From an uncultured Chloroflexota bacterium (GTDB lineage Bacteria; Chloroflexota; Anaerolineae; Anaerolineales; Anaerolineaceae): a stretch of 64,000 nt of DNA. Position 1 is the first letter of the stretch. Every line of letters begins with the position of its first letter. The stretch spans positions 1-64,000 of the forward strand of contig CADATZ010000017.1 in the NCBI GenBank assembly GCA_902791025.1, given 5' to 3'. A model generated the notes under the pieces. The model saw only the letters and a program-made list of their open reading frames with translations, was not told the origin of the DNA and ran no database searches. Shown here in pieces: positions 42,949 to 52,487 of this stretch. The translations under genes and the position numbers were made by a program.

Positions 42949-44244
42949 ATGAAAAAAATCAGAGGATTAATCAGTCATTTATTATTATACGCCCGGGCGA
43001 TGGCGAAGTGGGGTTTGGTTTCGGTTGTTGTCGGGCTGCTTTGCGGGCTGCTGGGCTCCGCTTTTCATTATGGGGTGAGCCGGGCTAATTTGATCCGGGA
43101 GACACATGCCTGGGTGATATATCTGCTGCCTTTAGCCGGTTTGCTGGCGGTCGGTCTGTATCGGCTGTTTCATACGGAAGGACAGGGAACTAATAATATC
43201 CTGCAGGAGATCCAGAACGGAAAAGGGGTATCGCTTTCACTGATCCCGGCAATTTTTTTGACAACGGTACTGACGCATCTGGCGGGAGGTTCCGCCGGTC
43301 GTGAAGGTGCCGCGCTGCAGATGGGCGGAGGGATCGGATATAACACGGGCAAGCTGCTTAGGCTGGATGACCGGGATCTGCGTACCGCTACAATGACGGG
43401 AATGGCGGCTTTCTTTTCTGCTCTGTTTGGGACACCCCTGGGTGCGGCAGTCTTTTCATTGGAAGTTATTTCCGTCGGGCTGATCTATCACGCAGCCTTT
43501 ATCCCCTGCTTTATCGCCTCGCTCACTGCTTATGGTGTTGCTTCTTTTTTGAAAATAAGTCCGGAACGCTTTGCTGTGGCTGTTCCTGATTTGGATTTGT
43601 TGATGTTGATCCGCGTAGCAATTCTCTCGATCCTTGGCGGAACGATTTCCGCACTGTTCTGCGGTGTACTGCATCTTACCGAACATACAGTCGACAAACT
43701 GCTTAAAAACCTTTGGGTGAGAGCTTTTGTTGGCGGAGCAGTGATCCTTGTGCTGACACTCTTGCTGGGACGAGATTATAACGGAGCCGGGATGGCGGTC
43801 ATCAAACGGGCTATTGAAGATGGTCAGGCTGTTCCAACAGCCTTTTTATGGAAGATGGTTTTCACCGCTGTCACGCTGGCGGTTGGGTTCAAAGGCGGTG
43901 AAGTGGTTCCGAGTTTCTTTGTCGGAGCAACCTTCGGCTGTGTTGCCGGTCCGCTGCTCGGACTTCCCGCGGGATTTTCCGCAGCAATCGGGTTGATTAC
44001 GGTTTTCTGCGGTGCGGTCAACTGTCCGCTGGCTTCCATCTTTCTGGCTATTGAGCTGTTTGGTGCGGACGGTATGCTTTATTACGCGCTTGGATGTGGA
44101 CTGAGTTATGTCTTTTCCGGTTATTCCGGGCTGTATTCCAGTCAGCGCATCCTTTATGACAAGCTCAAGGCTCAATTCATCGATGTACGCACCAATGCTC
44201 ATCATGAGGGCGAAATCACGGAAGCGAAACAGCAGCATGCATAA
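42949..44244 (+). CDS. CLC-family antiporter, probably fluoride-type (CLC-F)
   Basis: This 431-residue protein has about ten to twelve TM helices. The anion-site loops are GQGTNNILQEIQNG where chloride-type CLCs have GSGIPE, GGSAGREGAALQMGG where the gating Glu sits, and GFKGGEVVPSFFVGATFG. The NN-x-x-x-x-EI and GGEVxP forms are those of fluoride/proton antiporter CLC-F proteins rather than chloride ones. No fluoride riboswitch fits in the 34-base gap upstream. The start follows the DUF4143 gene closely. Chloride transport remains possible. Confidence 0.8.
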   Translation: MKKIRGLISHLLLYARAMAKWGLVSVVVGLLCGLLGSAFHYGVSRANLIRETHAWVIYLLPLAGLLAVGLYRLFHTEGQGTNNILQEIQNGKGVSLSLIPAIFLTTVLTHLAGGSAGREGAALQMGGGIGYNTGKLLRLDDRDLRTATMTGMAAFFSALFGTPLGAAVFSLEVISVGLIYHAAFIPCFIASLTAYGVASFLKISPERFAVAVPDLDLLMLIRVAILSILGGTISALFCGVLHLTEHTVDKLLKNLWVRAFVGGAVILVLTLLLGRDYNGAGMAVIKRAIEDGQAVPTAFLWKMVFTAVTLAVGFKGGEVVPSFFVGATFGCVAGPLLGLPAGFSAAIGLITVFCGAVNCPLASIFLAIELFGADGMLYYALGCGLSYVFSGYSGLYSSQRILYDKLKAQFIDVRTNAHHEGEITEAKQQHA

Positions 44245-44282
44245 ACGGGGGTAAAAACCTGATTTTTTTGAATCGTGTGTCT

Positions 44283-44362
44283 CAGAGAGCACAACACAGT
44301 ACAGTTTTCTCGTGTTGGCTGCGTAACAGCAAGAAAACCGTCCAGGTGTGTACTCTCTCTTG
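44283..44362. repeat. Variant palindromic element, second copy
   Basis: ACAGTACAGTTTTCTCGTGT, TGGCTGCGTAACAGCAAGAA, then the AACCGTCC arm: the inverse of the element at 35191-35293 with several changes. It precedes the PAP2 gene. Confidence 0.8.
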
Positions 44363-44383
44363 TACAAATTATTTGGAGGAAAA

Positions 44384-45325
44384 ATGGATATTGATATTTT
44401 ATTGGCACTGCAACAGTTTCGGGAAGGCGCCGGTTCGTTTTTGACCGAATTCTTCGCGAAAATGACATTCTTTGGCGAATTACCTACCGCTATAGTCATT
44501 ATGGCCGTGGTCTACTGGTGCGTCAGCAAAGAATTCGGTACCTATCTGCTGATGGGTTGGAGCGGTAACCGTCTGGTGAATGGTTTTTTGAAGGTCACCG
44601 CCTGTGCTTATCGGCCATGGATCCGGGATGCACGGATCGTTCCGTACGGTAACGCTATGACTACCGCGACAGGGTATTCTTTTCCCAGCGGACATACGAT
44701 GAACGGATCCACAGTTTACGGTGGATGTGCAGTCCGTAAGGATCTTTCAAAAGGGTTCCGTATTGTGATGGGACTTCTTATTGTGTTGATTGGACTGAGC
44801 CGCTGCTGGCTGGGGGTCCACACACCACAGGATATTTTGGTCGGTTGGGTATGCGGCATCCTGATGATGTGGCTGACCGCAAAGCTGATGCGCTGGATCG
44901 ACGCTCATCCTGAAAAGGATTTGCTGGTTGTTTGTATCGGGATCGTGCTGGCTGCAGTGATTGCAGTATATGCAGCTGTGAAACCTTATCCGGCCGATTA
45001 TAACGCTGAAGGGAAAATTCTCGTTGACGGAGCGAAAATGGCAAATGACACTTTCAAAGGTGTCGGGTGGTGTATCGCTTTTCTGGTCGGGTGGATCCTG
45101 GAACGCAGATTCGTAGGCTTTTCGACAGATATTTCCTCTCAGAAAAAGCTTATGCGCCTTGGTTCCGGGCTGCTTGGGTATTACGCGGTGAGCCTGATCC
45201 TGGTTCCTCTGGTAAAAAACTGGATCGGAGGACCTGCCGGAACGCTGATTTCCTGTTTTTTGCAGATTTTTTATATCGCTTTTCTTTTCCCGTGGATTTT
45301 CAAACACTTCGAGAAAGAAAAATAG
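44384..45325 (+). CDS. PAP2-family membrane phosphatase
   Basis: The protein has 313 residues from ATG 44384, behind GGAGG; the longer frame starts inside the repeat. The three PAP2 motifs are present: KVTACAYRPW (K-x6-RP), PSGHTMNG, and SRCWLGVHTPQDILVG (SR-x5-H-x3-D). Eight or so TM segments follow the pattern of the larger PAP2 proteins. The family removes phosphate from lipid phosphates such as undecaprenyl pyrophosphate or phosphatidate. A role in recycling the carrier lipid used by the polysaccharide genes is possible but not shown. Confidence 0.92.
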   Translation: MDIDILLALQQFREGAGSFLTEFFAKMTFFGELPTAIVIMAVVYWCVSKEFGTYLLMGWSGNRLVNGFLKVTACAYRPWIRDARIVPYGNAMTTATGYSFPSGHTMNGSTVYGGCAVRKDLSKGFRIVMGLLIVLIGLSRCWLGVHTPQDILVGWVCGILMMWLTAKLMRWIDAHPEKDLLVVCIGIVLAAVIAVYAAVKPYPADYNAEGKILVDGAKMANDTFKGVGWCIAFLVGWILERRFVGFSTDISSQKKLMRLGSGLLGYYAVSLILVPLVKNWIGGPAGTLISCFLQIFYIAFLFPWIFKHFEKEK

Positions 45326-45345
45326 CTTTACACATACTAATGAAG

Positions 45346-45482
45346 AGGTGGGACAGGCATGCTTATGCAGGCTGCACTGCACGAGATGCCAGTTCCTGAT
45401 TTAATGACGCACATGAGGACAGGCACGCTTATGTCGGCGACAAAAGGTGCCAGTCCCCATGTGCTCCGTTCTGAATAGTTAC
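45346..45482. repeat. Two tandem REP-like elements
   Basis: First half GGGACAGGCATGCTTATGCA, GGCTGCACTGCACGAGATGC. Second half ACGCACATGAGGACAGGCAC, then CAGTCCCCATGTGCTC and the outer end TTCTGAATAGTTAC. Decayed relative to the 15.4-kb copy. Confidence 0.85.
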
Positions 45483-45488
45483 GTTATT

Positions 45489-46781
45489 TTATTCAATCGG
45501 CAAGGTAAAGATGATCGGTTTTCCGTCAGTCATGAGAGTTCCTTCAGAAACATGAATGTCCGTTCCGGCGATGAGGTTTTGGTAAACACCATCCGGAATA
45601 TCAAGTTTGATTTCAGCCGGCTGTGATTTCAGACTGAAAACACCGATTTTCTTAGCGTCTTTATTGAGTCTGGTCATAATGGCGGTTTTTGACTCATCCA
45701 CGGCAGCGGCGAAAAACGCGTCATCGGCAGAAAGGTTTTCCCGTTTGATCTGTGCGAGTGTTTGCAGCAGCGGTGTCAGGTCATGACCAGTATCACGGAC
45801 GATGTCCTCTTTCTCAAAGAGACTTGGCTGGTGAGTGTTCTCCCATTCCTGCCCGGCATAAAGCAGTGTGCTGCCCTTGAGAAAATAGAGCATTGCGGTG
45901 TAGTTGATCAGTTCGTTTTCATCGGATATGAATGAAGCGATCCGCGGTTGGTCATGATTTTCCAAACAGCGCATTTTGTTGTAATTAGCGGGATAGACTG
46001 CTTCCTGAAATTCCAATAAGTCAGTCCATTGGGAAAGCGGTGCTTCATCACGCAGTACCTTGTCAAAGACCGTACGAATATCGTATTCATATTCCAGGTC
46101 AAAGGCTTCATATAGCTCTGTATCCCGCGCTGCTTTGATGCCCTGGGCACGCAATGCAGATCCAAACTCACGATGGACACTTTCCGCAAGCCAGATAAAA
46201 CCGGGATGAACCTTTGCTACTGCTTCTCTCGCCTTTTTCCAAAAGTCAAGCGGCACGAGGGAGGCAACGTCGCAGCGGAATCCGTCCACGATTTTTGCCC
46301 ACATGGTCAGAGATTCAAGCTGATAATCCCAAAGTTCCGGAACATTGTAGTCCAGGTCGATCACATCGCTCCAATCGCCCACATGGTTTCCCGGTGTTCC
46401 ATCCGGGCGTTTGTAGAAGAACTCCGGATGGGTTTCCCACAGAACGGAGTCCGGCGAGGTGTGGTTGTAGACTACGTCGATCATCACCTTCATCCCGCGC
46501 TTGTGGATCTCGTCACAAAGGTTCCGAAATTCCGACATCGTGCCGTATGCCGGATTGACAGCCCTGTAATCGCGGTTCGCATAAGGACAACCTAAACTGC
46601 CCTTTTTCCCCTCCACACCAATGGGATGAATGGGCATGAACCATATAATATCCGTACCCAGAGCCTTGATGCGGTCAAGATCGGGAATGATGGCGTTGAA
46701 AGTGCCTTCTTGTGTATGGACACGAACATAAATGGAGTAAATTACCTGGTTCTGTAAACGGGGATCTGTTGTTTTTGCCAT
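45489..46781 (-). CDS. GH13 alpha-amylase-family glycoside hydrolase
   Basis: The protein has 430 residues from ATG 46781 (GAGGTG upstream; no signal peptide, so cytoplasmic). The four GH13 regions are present: MIDVVYNHTS (I), GFRCDVASLV with the nucleophile Asp (II), FIWLAESV with the acid Glu (III), and CLENHDQPR (IV). The start (QNQVIYSIYVRVHTQEGTF) is like intracellular maltodextrin or oligoglucan enzymes. C-terminal beta domain follows. It probably trims stored or imported alpha-glucans. No transporter for them is adjacent. Confidence 0.93.
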   Translation of the reverse strand: MAKTTDPRLQNQVIYSIYVRVHTQEGTFNAIIPDLDRIKALGTDIIWFMPIHPIGVEGKKGSLGCPYANRDYRAVNPAYGTMSEFRNLCDEIHKRGMKVMIDVVYNHTSPDSVLWETHPEFFYKRPDGTPGNHVGDWSDVIDLDYNVPELWDYQLESLTMWAKIVDGFRCDVASLVPLDFWKKAREAVAKVHPGFIWLAESVHREFGSALRAQGIKAARDTELYEAFDLEYEYDIRTVFDKVLRDEAPLSQWTDLLEFQEAVYPANYNKMRCLENHDQPRIASFISDENELINYTAMLYFLKGSTLLYAGQEWENTHQPSLFEKEDIVRDTGHDLTPLLQTLAQIKRENLSADDAFFAAAVDESKTAIMTRLNKDAKKIGVFSLKSQPAEIKLDIPDGVYQNLIAGTDIHVSEGTLMTDGKPIIFTLPIE

Positions 46782-46935
46782 AATGAACACCTCTTTTAAT
46801 AATTCCAATTTCAATTCTAAATTATAGTTAAGGTTCAGGATTATAATTGACATGTTTTAAAGTACACGAACGGTAAAAAAACAAGATTGAAGAGATAACT
46901 ATCTCTTTGGCAATTTCTAATTGGAGGGACAGGAA

Positions 46936-48258
46936 GTGAAAAGAAACGTCTTGATTGTTGTTCTTATGCTGTTATGCCTGTGTGCCTGCGGTAAAAAAAA
47001 ACAGCCGGAGCCAACAGCGATCCCGACGATAACAGTTATGGATCCAACCGCGGAATCAACAGAAACTGTTGAAGAGCCTGCAATTGAAACTTCGCAGAAT
47101 TCGGATGATAAAGTTCCTGTCAATGAAATTGCCTCCAAGGTAATTCGCGAACTGCAGGCTGTTGGAGAGCAGATGGATAATAGTTCGGCCTTTATCGTTT
47201 TGGATACAGCCGGGAAATCTGTTTGGAAGGCACCGCTGGCCGGTATCGAAGAATTCACAGTCCCTGATTTTATGCTGGATGCACACGGCGGAATTCGAGC
47301 TATAGGCGGCACTGAGAACATACCGGGAACAGGAATCGTCAGCCTGGATGTTTATTATTATTCCCTTACACAGAATGAATACTATAATCTTCTGACTGCA
47401 ATGGCTCAACATGCCAACGATACAGACGATATTGATGAAGATTTCGGGATCAGCAGAAAATATATTGAAGCTTCCAGAGAACTGAACAGTCACCGGCATC
47501 CGATTTTTTCTATTTACGGAATTGGAGAGAATCGGGGGGAGGCTGAAATCATTGCTGCTGAAAAAGCAGAATATGCGTCCTATGGTATTTCTACGGATGA
47601 AGAAATTGAAGCGTTGACCAGAAACAGAACATTTACAAAAATTGGGAATGCTGAAGATTATAACTTTTACTATGTTCAATCCGCAATGAATCAAGAGGAC
47701 ATTCAAGGCTTGGAAGCAGACGGGGCTCAATACAAGGCAGAATATGAGTCGCTTTTTAACGCGATGGAGCAAATTGCTCCGCACTTCACTTTTGCACAGC
47801 CTATCGGGATCCAGGAACTGGTCAAAGAAGGTACCGGATTGACTTTTGAGACTACTGACATCAATGGAAATACTGTAAAAAGTCAGGATATCTTCGGCGG
47901 TCATAAAATGACAATGCTGAATATCTGGGCGACAACCTGCAGTGCCTGCATTTCCGAAATGCCGGAATTGATTGAACTGAATAAAGAATTTGAGGGGAAA
48001 GGCAGACAGATCGTCGGGCTTGTGTTTGACGCGGTGGAAGACGATTTGATCCGTGAAGCTCAGGAGATCGTGACGGATCTCAATATTGATTTTTTGACGC
48101 TGCTCCCGAATGATTACCTGCGAAAAGAATTTGACGCGATGTCTTATCCAATTACCTATTTTATCAATCAAAAAGGAGAAATCGTCGGTGAACCCTTCAT
48201 GGGTACCCGTGTTGCCGGCTACCGGGAAATGATGGAAAAGTATCTCTCGGGAAAATAG
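46936..48258 (+). CDS. Lipoprotein with a C-terminal TlpA/ResA-like thioredoxin domain
   Basis: The protein has 440 residues from GTG 46936, behind GGAGGG. The signal is KRNVLIVVLMLLCLCAC with a lipobox (LCAC). A P/T/E-rich linker follows, then about 240 residues of an unrecognised domain (VYYYSLTQNEYYNLLTAMA). From about residue 305 there is a thioredoxin fold (MTMLNIWATTCSACISEMPELIELN, CxxC at the helix start, and SYPITYFINQKGEIV with the cis-Pro). It should act on the outer face of the membrane in thiol exchange; the DsbD-like fusion at 24672 could supply electrons. Confidence 0.88.
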   Translation: MKRNVLIVVLMLLCLCACGKKKQPEPTAIPTITVMDPTAESTETVEEPAIETSQNSDDKVPVNEIASKVIRELQAVGEQMDNSSAFIVLDTAGKSVWKAPLAGIEEFTVPDFMLDAHGGIRAIGGTENIPGTGIVSLDVYYYSLTQNEYYNLLTAMAQHANDTDDIDEDFGISRKYIEASRELNSHRHPIFSIYGIGENRGEAEIIAAEKAEYASYGISTDEEIEALTRNRTFTKIGNAEDYNFYYVQSAMNQEDIQGLEADGAQYKAEYESLFNAMEQIAPHFTFAQPIGIQELVKEGTGLTFETTDINGNTVKSQDIFGGHKMTMLNIWATTCSACISEMPELIELNKEFEGKGRQIVGLVFDAVEDDLIREAQEIVTDLNIDFLTLLPNDYLRKEFDAMSYPITYFINQKGEIVGEPFMGTRVAGYREMMEKYLSGK

Positions 48259-48270
48259 AATACGCGAAAC

Positions 48271-48305
48271 AAAAACAGCGGAGTGAGGTTTACTCCGCTG
48301 TTTTT
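48271..48305. terminator. Bidirectional terminator
   Basis: AAAAACAGCGGAGT, loop, ACTCCGCTGTTTTT: T-runs on both sides, between converging genes. Confidence 0.9.
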
Positions 48306-48322
48306 GTTTTATTTTTTATACA

Positions 48323-49468
48323 TTACATCAGCTTGCGGAACATTGCCTCGAAATCTTCGAGTGAAGCAGGACGCGGATTGCCGGGTGCGCAGGCATCAGT
48401 AGCCGCGGATTGGCAAAGGAAGGGGAGGTCTTCTTCACGCAGCTTTTCGAGCTTGGTCGGGATACCAACATCCACGGAAAGCTTCTGAACAGCGTCAATA
48501 GCAGCCTTGCGATATTCTTCCTGGCTCATGCCGGTGGTATCAACATCAAAGGCTTCCGCGATATCATTGAATTTTTCCCCGGTATATTCCTGATTGAATT
48601 CCATAACGATCGGCAGCATCATCGCGCAGGCTACACCGTGCGGGGTGTCATAAACAGCACCGAGTGTGTGAGCCATGGAGTGAGCAATGCCGAGGCCAAC
48701 ATTGGAGTAGGCCATAGCGGTAACATACTGAGCCAGTGCCATACCTTCGCGGCCATCGGGATCGTTTGCAACGGCTTTGCGCAGGTTCTTCGCGATCAAT
48801 TTGATAGCTTCAAGATTAAGACAATCAGCGAGGGTCCAGGCGGCTTTGGTTGTGTAGCCTTCAATAGCATGTGTCAGTGCATCCATACCTGTGGAAGCTG
48901 TCAGGCCCTTGGGCATGGAGGACATCATATCCGGATCGACAACGGCAACATCAGGAATATCGTTAGGATCAACGCAGACGAACTTGCGCTTCTTTTCCAC
49001 ATCGGTAATAACATAGTTGATGGTAGATTCAGCCCCTGTACCGCCGGTGGTCGGAACAGCAATCGTGAAAACGGTACGTTTTTTTGTCGGAGCAACACCT
49101 TCGAGAGAGCGGACATCATAAAATTCCGGATTATTGACGATAATACCTATGCCCTTGCCTGTATCCATGGAGGAACCACCACCTATGGTGATCATGAAGT
49201 CTGCTCCGGAAGCCCTATATGCGTCCACACCACACTGAACATTTTCAATAGTCGGATTCGGTTTGATATTTGAATATATTTCAAATTCGATACCATTAGC
49301 TGTCAACAAGTCGGTGACTTTCTGTGTTACACCAAACTTCAGCAGATCCGGGTCGGATGCAATGAAAGCCTTTTTGAAACCCTTTGATTTAACGATTTCA
49401 GGAATCTCTTTGATTGCGCCATGACCATGGAAAGACATTCCATTCAATACGAAACGATTAACTGCCAT
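48323..49468 (-). CDS. Iron-containing alcohol dehydrogenase
   Basis: This 381-residue group III alcohol dehydrogenase uses NAD(P)H to reduce aldehydes in fermentation. It has the nucleotide-binding GGGSSMDTGKG, the metal region DALTHAIEGY, GIAHSMAHTLGAVYDTPHG with the Fe-binding His residues, and the family ending ACAPGNPRPASLEDFEAMFRKLM. It is monofunctional: the aldehyde dehydrogenase half of AdhE is absent. It stands alone, with its own terminator shared with the lipoprotein gene. Confidence 0.95.
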   Translation of the reverse strand: MAVNRFVLNGMSFHGHGAIKEIPEIVKSKGFKKAFIASDPDLLKFGVTQKVTDLLTANGIEFEIYSNIKPNPTIENVQCGVDAYRASGADFMITIGGGSSMDTGKGIGIIVNNPEFYDVRSLEGVAPTKKRTVFTIAVPTTGGTGAESTINYVITDVEKKRKFVCVDPNDIPDVAVVDPDMMSSMPKGLTASTGMDALTHAIEGYTTKAAWTLADCLNLEAIKLIAKNLRKAVANDPDGREGMALAQYVTAMAYSNVGLGIAHSMAHTLGAVYDTPHGVACAMMLPIVMEFNQEYTGEKFNDIAEAFDVDTTGMSQEEYRKAAIDAVQKLSVDVGIPTKLEKLREEDLPFLCQSAATDACAPGNPRPASLEDFEAMFRKLM

Positions 49469-49639
49469 TTTTTCTCCTTATTGATTGCTCAGCTTGAAAG
49501 CTGTAATTTGTTTGTGATGGTAAATCACTATAAATATTTTAGCATAATGATAGTAAAATTCGGATAAATATATCTGAAGAACCTGGTTTTTCGGGCAAAT
49601 CACGCGGATGATGAGGAAATGTGATATGTGTCATATCTG

Positions 49640-50017
49640 TCATCTCATGAGTTTTTTGATAATGACGACAAACAGAACTCCCAATGCGACACCGACGAAA
49701 TCTTTGCAAAGGTCAATCAGGTCAAAATGTCGGGTTGGCAGCGGTATTTTGATCGTCTCATCAATGATACCGATCAAAGGACCGATCCATAATGCTTTTT
49801 TCCATCCAACAAACAGGCAGAGTGATACTCCAAGAGCAAAATATTCCGGGAGATGCGCATTGCTGCGAACTGTCTGACTGTCCCAAACAATTCCATGATT
49901 TGCAAGCCAACCTCTGACACCCTCACTCAACTGTGTTGTTTGGGTCGGTGTTTGAAATGTAAGATAAAAAATACCCGCTATGACGATTACGACCAGAATT
50001 CCCCAGCGATTTCTCAT
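49640..50017 (-). CDS. VanZ-like membrane protein
   Basis: This 125-residue protein has three or four TM segments with the VanZ pattern: HLPEYFALGVSLCLF (the H-x2-EY/F motif), WIGPLIGIIDETIKI and RHFDLIDLCKDFVGVALG (R-x-x-D-x-x-D). The family gave its name from low-level teicoplanin resistance but its biochemical role is unknown. It stands alone between alcohol dehydrogenase and the EAL protein genes. Confidence 0.85.
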   Translation of the reverse strand: MRNRWGILVVIVIAGIFYLTFQTPTQTTQLSEGVRGWLANHGIVWDSQTVRSNAHLPEYFALGVSLCLFVGWKKALWIGPLIGIIDETIKIPLPTRHFDLIDLCKDFVGVALGVLFVVIIKKLMR

Positions 50018-50204
50018 GTTGTGCTTGAAATAAACCCCTTTTTATAAAATCATATCATATTAATAATAATTTTACCCTGAAAAATTTATAAGGAAACATG
50101 TTTTTATAAATCATAGGAGAGTGTAATCAAAATGCTTATATTTCTAAAGAATGGTTAAGCATAAAAAATTTCAGCTGGCAGAATTATTTTCTGTCTCGAA
50201 CTCA

Positions 50205-52487
50205 TTAATTATTCACACAGAATAAATCAAATTCTTCTTCCGGCATTGGTTTAGCGAAATAGAATCCCTGGAAGAGTTTGCAGCCCATATCAACAAGCAT
50301 TTCATATTGATCGTGTGTTTCCACACCTTCCGTAAGTGAGGTAACGCCTAAATCATCTGAGAGTTTTACGATGTGATTAAGGATTTTCTTAGCCTTATAA
50401 TCATTATCAGATTTTTTCAGGAAAACCATATCCAGTTTGATCACTTCAACCGGCATATCCTTCAGCATGTTGAGGGATGAATATCCACTGCCGAAGTCAT
50501 CCATTTCAACCATAAATCCATTTTGTTGAAGATCATTCAAGACCCTGACACGGTTGTCGATATCCTCCATCATGGCAGTTTCGGTAATTTCCACTCGCAT
50601 TTTTGCCGGATCAATATCGAATTCCCGAACGACAGATTTGATTTCCTCAGCAACATCCATGAAGTAAAAATCCTTTGGAGAAATATTTACGGAAATAAAG
50701 AGGTCACGACTTTCTTTTTTCCAGCGTGCCAGGATCTCACAGGCGTATCGCCACATATATTTATCGACTTCAGCAACCATGCCATTCCGCTCAAAAACCG
50801 GCATAAAGGAACCTGGATTCAACAGGCCATCGATAGGGTGCTGCCAACGAACCAAAGCTTCTGCACCGACAACTTTACCGTTTCTGTCAACGATTGGCTG
50901 AAGGTAAGGACGAATTTCCCGGGTTTCCATTGCTTTATGCAGCTGTGAAGAAATCAATTGATCCCAAAGGATTTTTTCTTTCATATTGTCGTCATAATAA
51001 GCGATGTGTTTTTGGAATTCATCCTTGATTGTGGAAAGCGCTACTCTGGCGCGGTCAAACATAACTGATACATCCAAACCTGGTTCAACGACCTTATAGA
51101 CTCCAAGATGCACCAATAAAGGATGTTCCAATTTCTCGTCTTTTATGGTGAAATTAACCAATTCATTTTCAATATGTCCCTCATCAAAATCACTAACGGG
51201 AAGGCAGATTCCGAACATATCCCCGGCAATTCGTCCATAAATAGCACTGGCAGGGAAGTTATTCCGGACCCAATCCGCAAGATTCTTTAATGCAAAATCG
51301 CCAAAATCATTTCCATAGATATCATTAATGACTTTGAAGTTATTGGCGTCCATAAAGACAACATAATATTCAATATTTTGGTTTGTCTGAATCGTTTTCT
51401 TGATCCGTTCATAAAGATATTCTCTTGTATACAGACCTGTCAGAACGTCGTGACGCGCGATATATTGTTGTTTTTCGTAAGCCCGCTGCTCTTCAGTATT
51501 GTCGCGTACTGAAAGGAATGAACCGGTCACCCGGCCATGAGTGTCAGATACTTCATGTTTTTCCAGAACAAAATGCCGTGCATTTTCCCCATTACCGAAA
51601 GTGAATTGTGTACGGAGCATCGTTTCACTGCTTTTGAGATCCGGCAGCTGGAACATTTTCTCCAGACGTTCGGTTGCCGGTTCAAAATTATTATCTTCAA
51701 GATTAACCAGTTTTTTACCCTGATCATTTGCCCAGATGCAGCGTCCCACTGCGTCAAAAAAGAACAATGCATCCGGCATATCGGATGCAATATTCGCAAG
51801 CATTCTGTCGAGAAGACGCATTGGACGATAATAAAGGGCAAAGTAGAATACGATCAAACCAAAAACAGCAAAACCAATCATGGATTGATCGATCGGATTG
51901 CGGGAAAAAATATAAAATGTCTCCCAGATCCCCACCAATATCATCGTTATGAGTAAGGACGAGTACCGTTCAACATAAATGTGCGGAACACGGATCACTT
52001 TTGTGGCAAATATGATGAGGACAGCAAAGAAAATTCCGTAGTCTACGATCCGATGAAATGTCTGACCGAAATATGGAACCAGCCGATAATAGTTCGCTCC
52101 ATCTACAACAATCGCTTCTGTAGAAAAGGCCTGATGGAAGAAGGAATTGAACGCATATTGGATTGTATCTATCGTAAGGAGACTGTACACCAGATTTCGA
52201 ACAGATTTGCTTGGCCAGTCTAAAAGACAGTATTCAAACGTAAATTTCAACAGGGCGAACATAACAAAGTTCATGCCCAAAAAATAAATATAATATCCAA
52301 TTGTGGAAAGAGTTTGATCTCGTGAGGCAATGATAAGCAGGTTTCCGGTTACAGGCGGAACAAGACCTGCCAGCAATAAAGCAACAGATCTTCCTATCTT
52401 TTTCTTTGATTTTCGCGCAATGTGCTGACACAAAAGCAGTGCCGCAATCAAAACGCCGTAAATCACAACAAAACCCTGTCGGATCAT
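50205..52487 (-). CDS. Membrane GGDEF-EAL protein, probable c-di-GMP phosphodiesterase
   Basis: This 760-residue protein has an N-terminal block of about seven TM segments like the HisKA_7TM sensor, a PAS-like domain (LANIASDMPDALFFFDAVGRCIWAND), a GGDEF domain whose loop reads AGDMF (so it is probably not a cyclase), and an EAL domain with AEALVRWQHP, DDFGSGYSSLNML, IKLDMVF and LTEGVET. The EAL metal and catalytic residues look complete, so it should break down c-di-GMP, perhaps with GTP bound by the dead GGDEF domain as a control. It is the only EAL protein in the window. Confidence 0.93.
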   Translation of the reverse strand: MIRQGFVVIYGVLIAALLLCQHIARKSKKKIGRSVALLLAGLVPPVTGNLLIIASRDQTLSTIGYYIYFLGMNFVMFALLKFTFEYCLLDWPSKSVRNLVYSLLTIDTIQYAFNSFFHQAFSTEAIVVDGANYYRLVPYFGQTFHRIVDYGIFFAVLIIFATKVIRVPHIYVERYSSLLITMILVGIWETFYIFSRNPIDQSMIGFAVFGLIVFYFALYYRPMRLLDRMLANIASDMPDALFFFDAVGRCIWANDQGKKLVNLEDNNFEPATERLEKMFQLPDLKSSETMLRTQFTFGNGENARHFVLEKHEVSDTHGRVTGSFLSVRDNTEEQRAYEKQQYIARHDVLTGLYTREYLYERIKKTIQTNQNIEYYVVFMDANNFKVINDIYGNDFGDFALKNLADWVRNNFPASAIYGRIAGDMFGICLPVSDFDEGHIENELVNFTIKDEKLEHPLLVHLGVYKVVEPGLDVSVMFDRARVALSTIKDEFQKHIAYYDDNMKEKILWDQLISSQLHKAMETREIRPYLQPIVDRNGKVVGAEALVRWQHPIDGLLNPGSFMPVFERNGMVAEVDKYMWRYACEILARWKKESRDLFISVNISPKDFYFMDVAEEIKSVVREFDIDPAKMRVEITETAMMEDIDNRVRVLNDLQQNGFMVEMDDFGSGYSSLNMLKDMPVEVIKLDMVFLKKSDNDYKAKKILNHIVKLSDDLGVTSLTEGVETHDQYEMLVDMGCKLFQGFYFAKPMPEEEFDLFCVNN

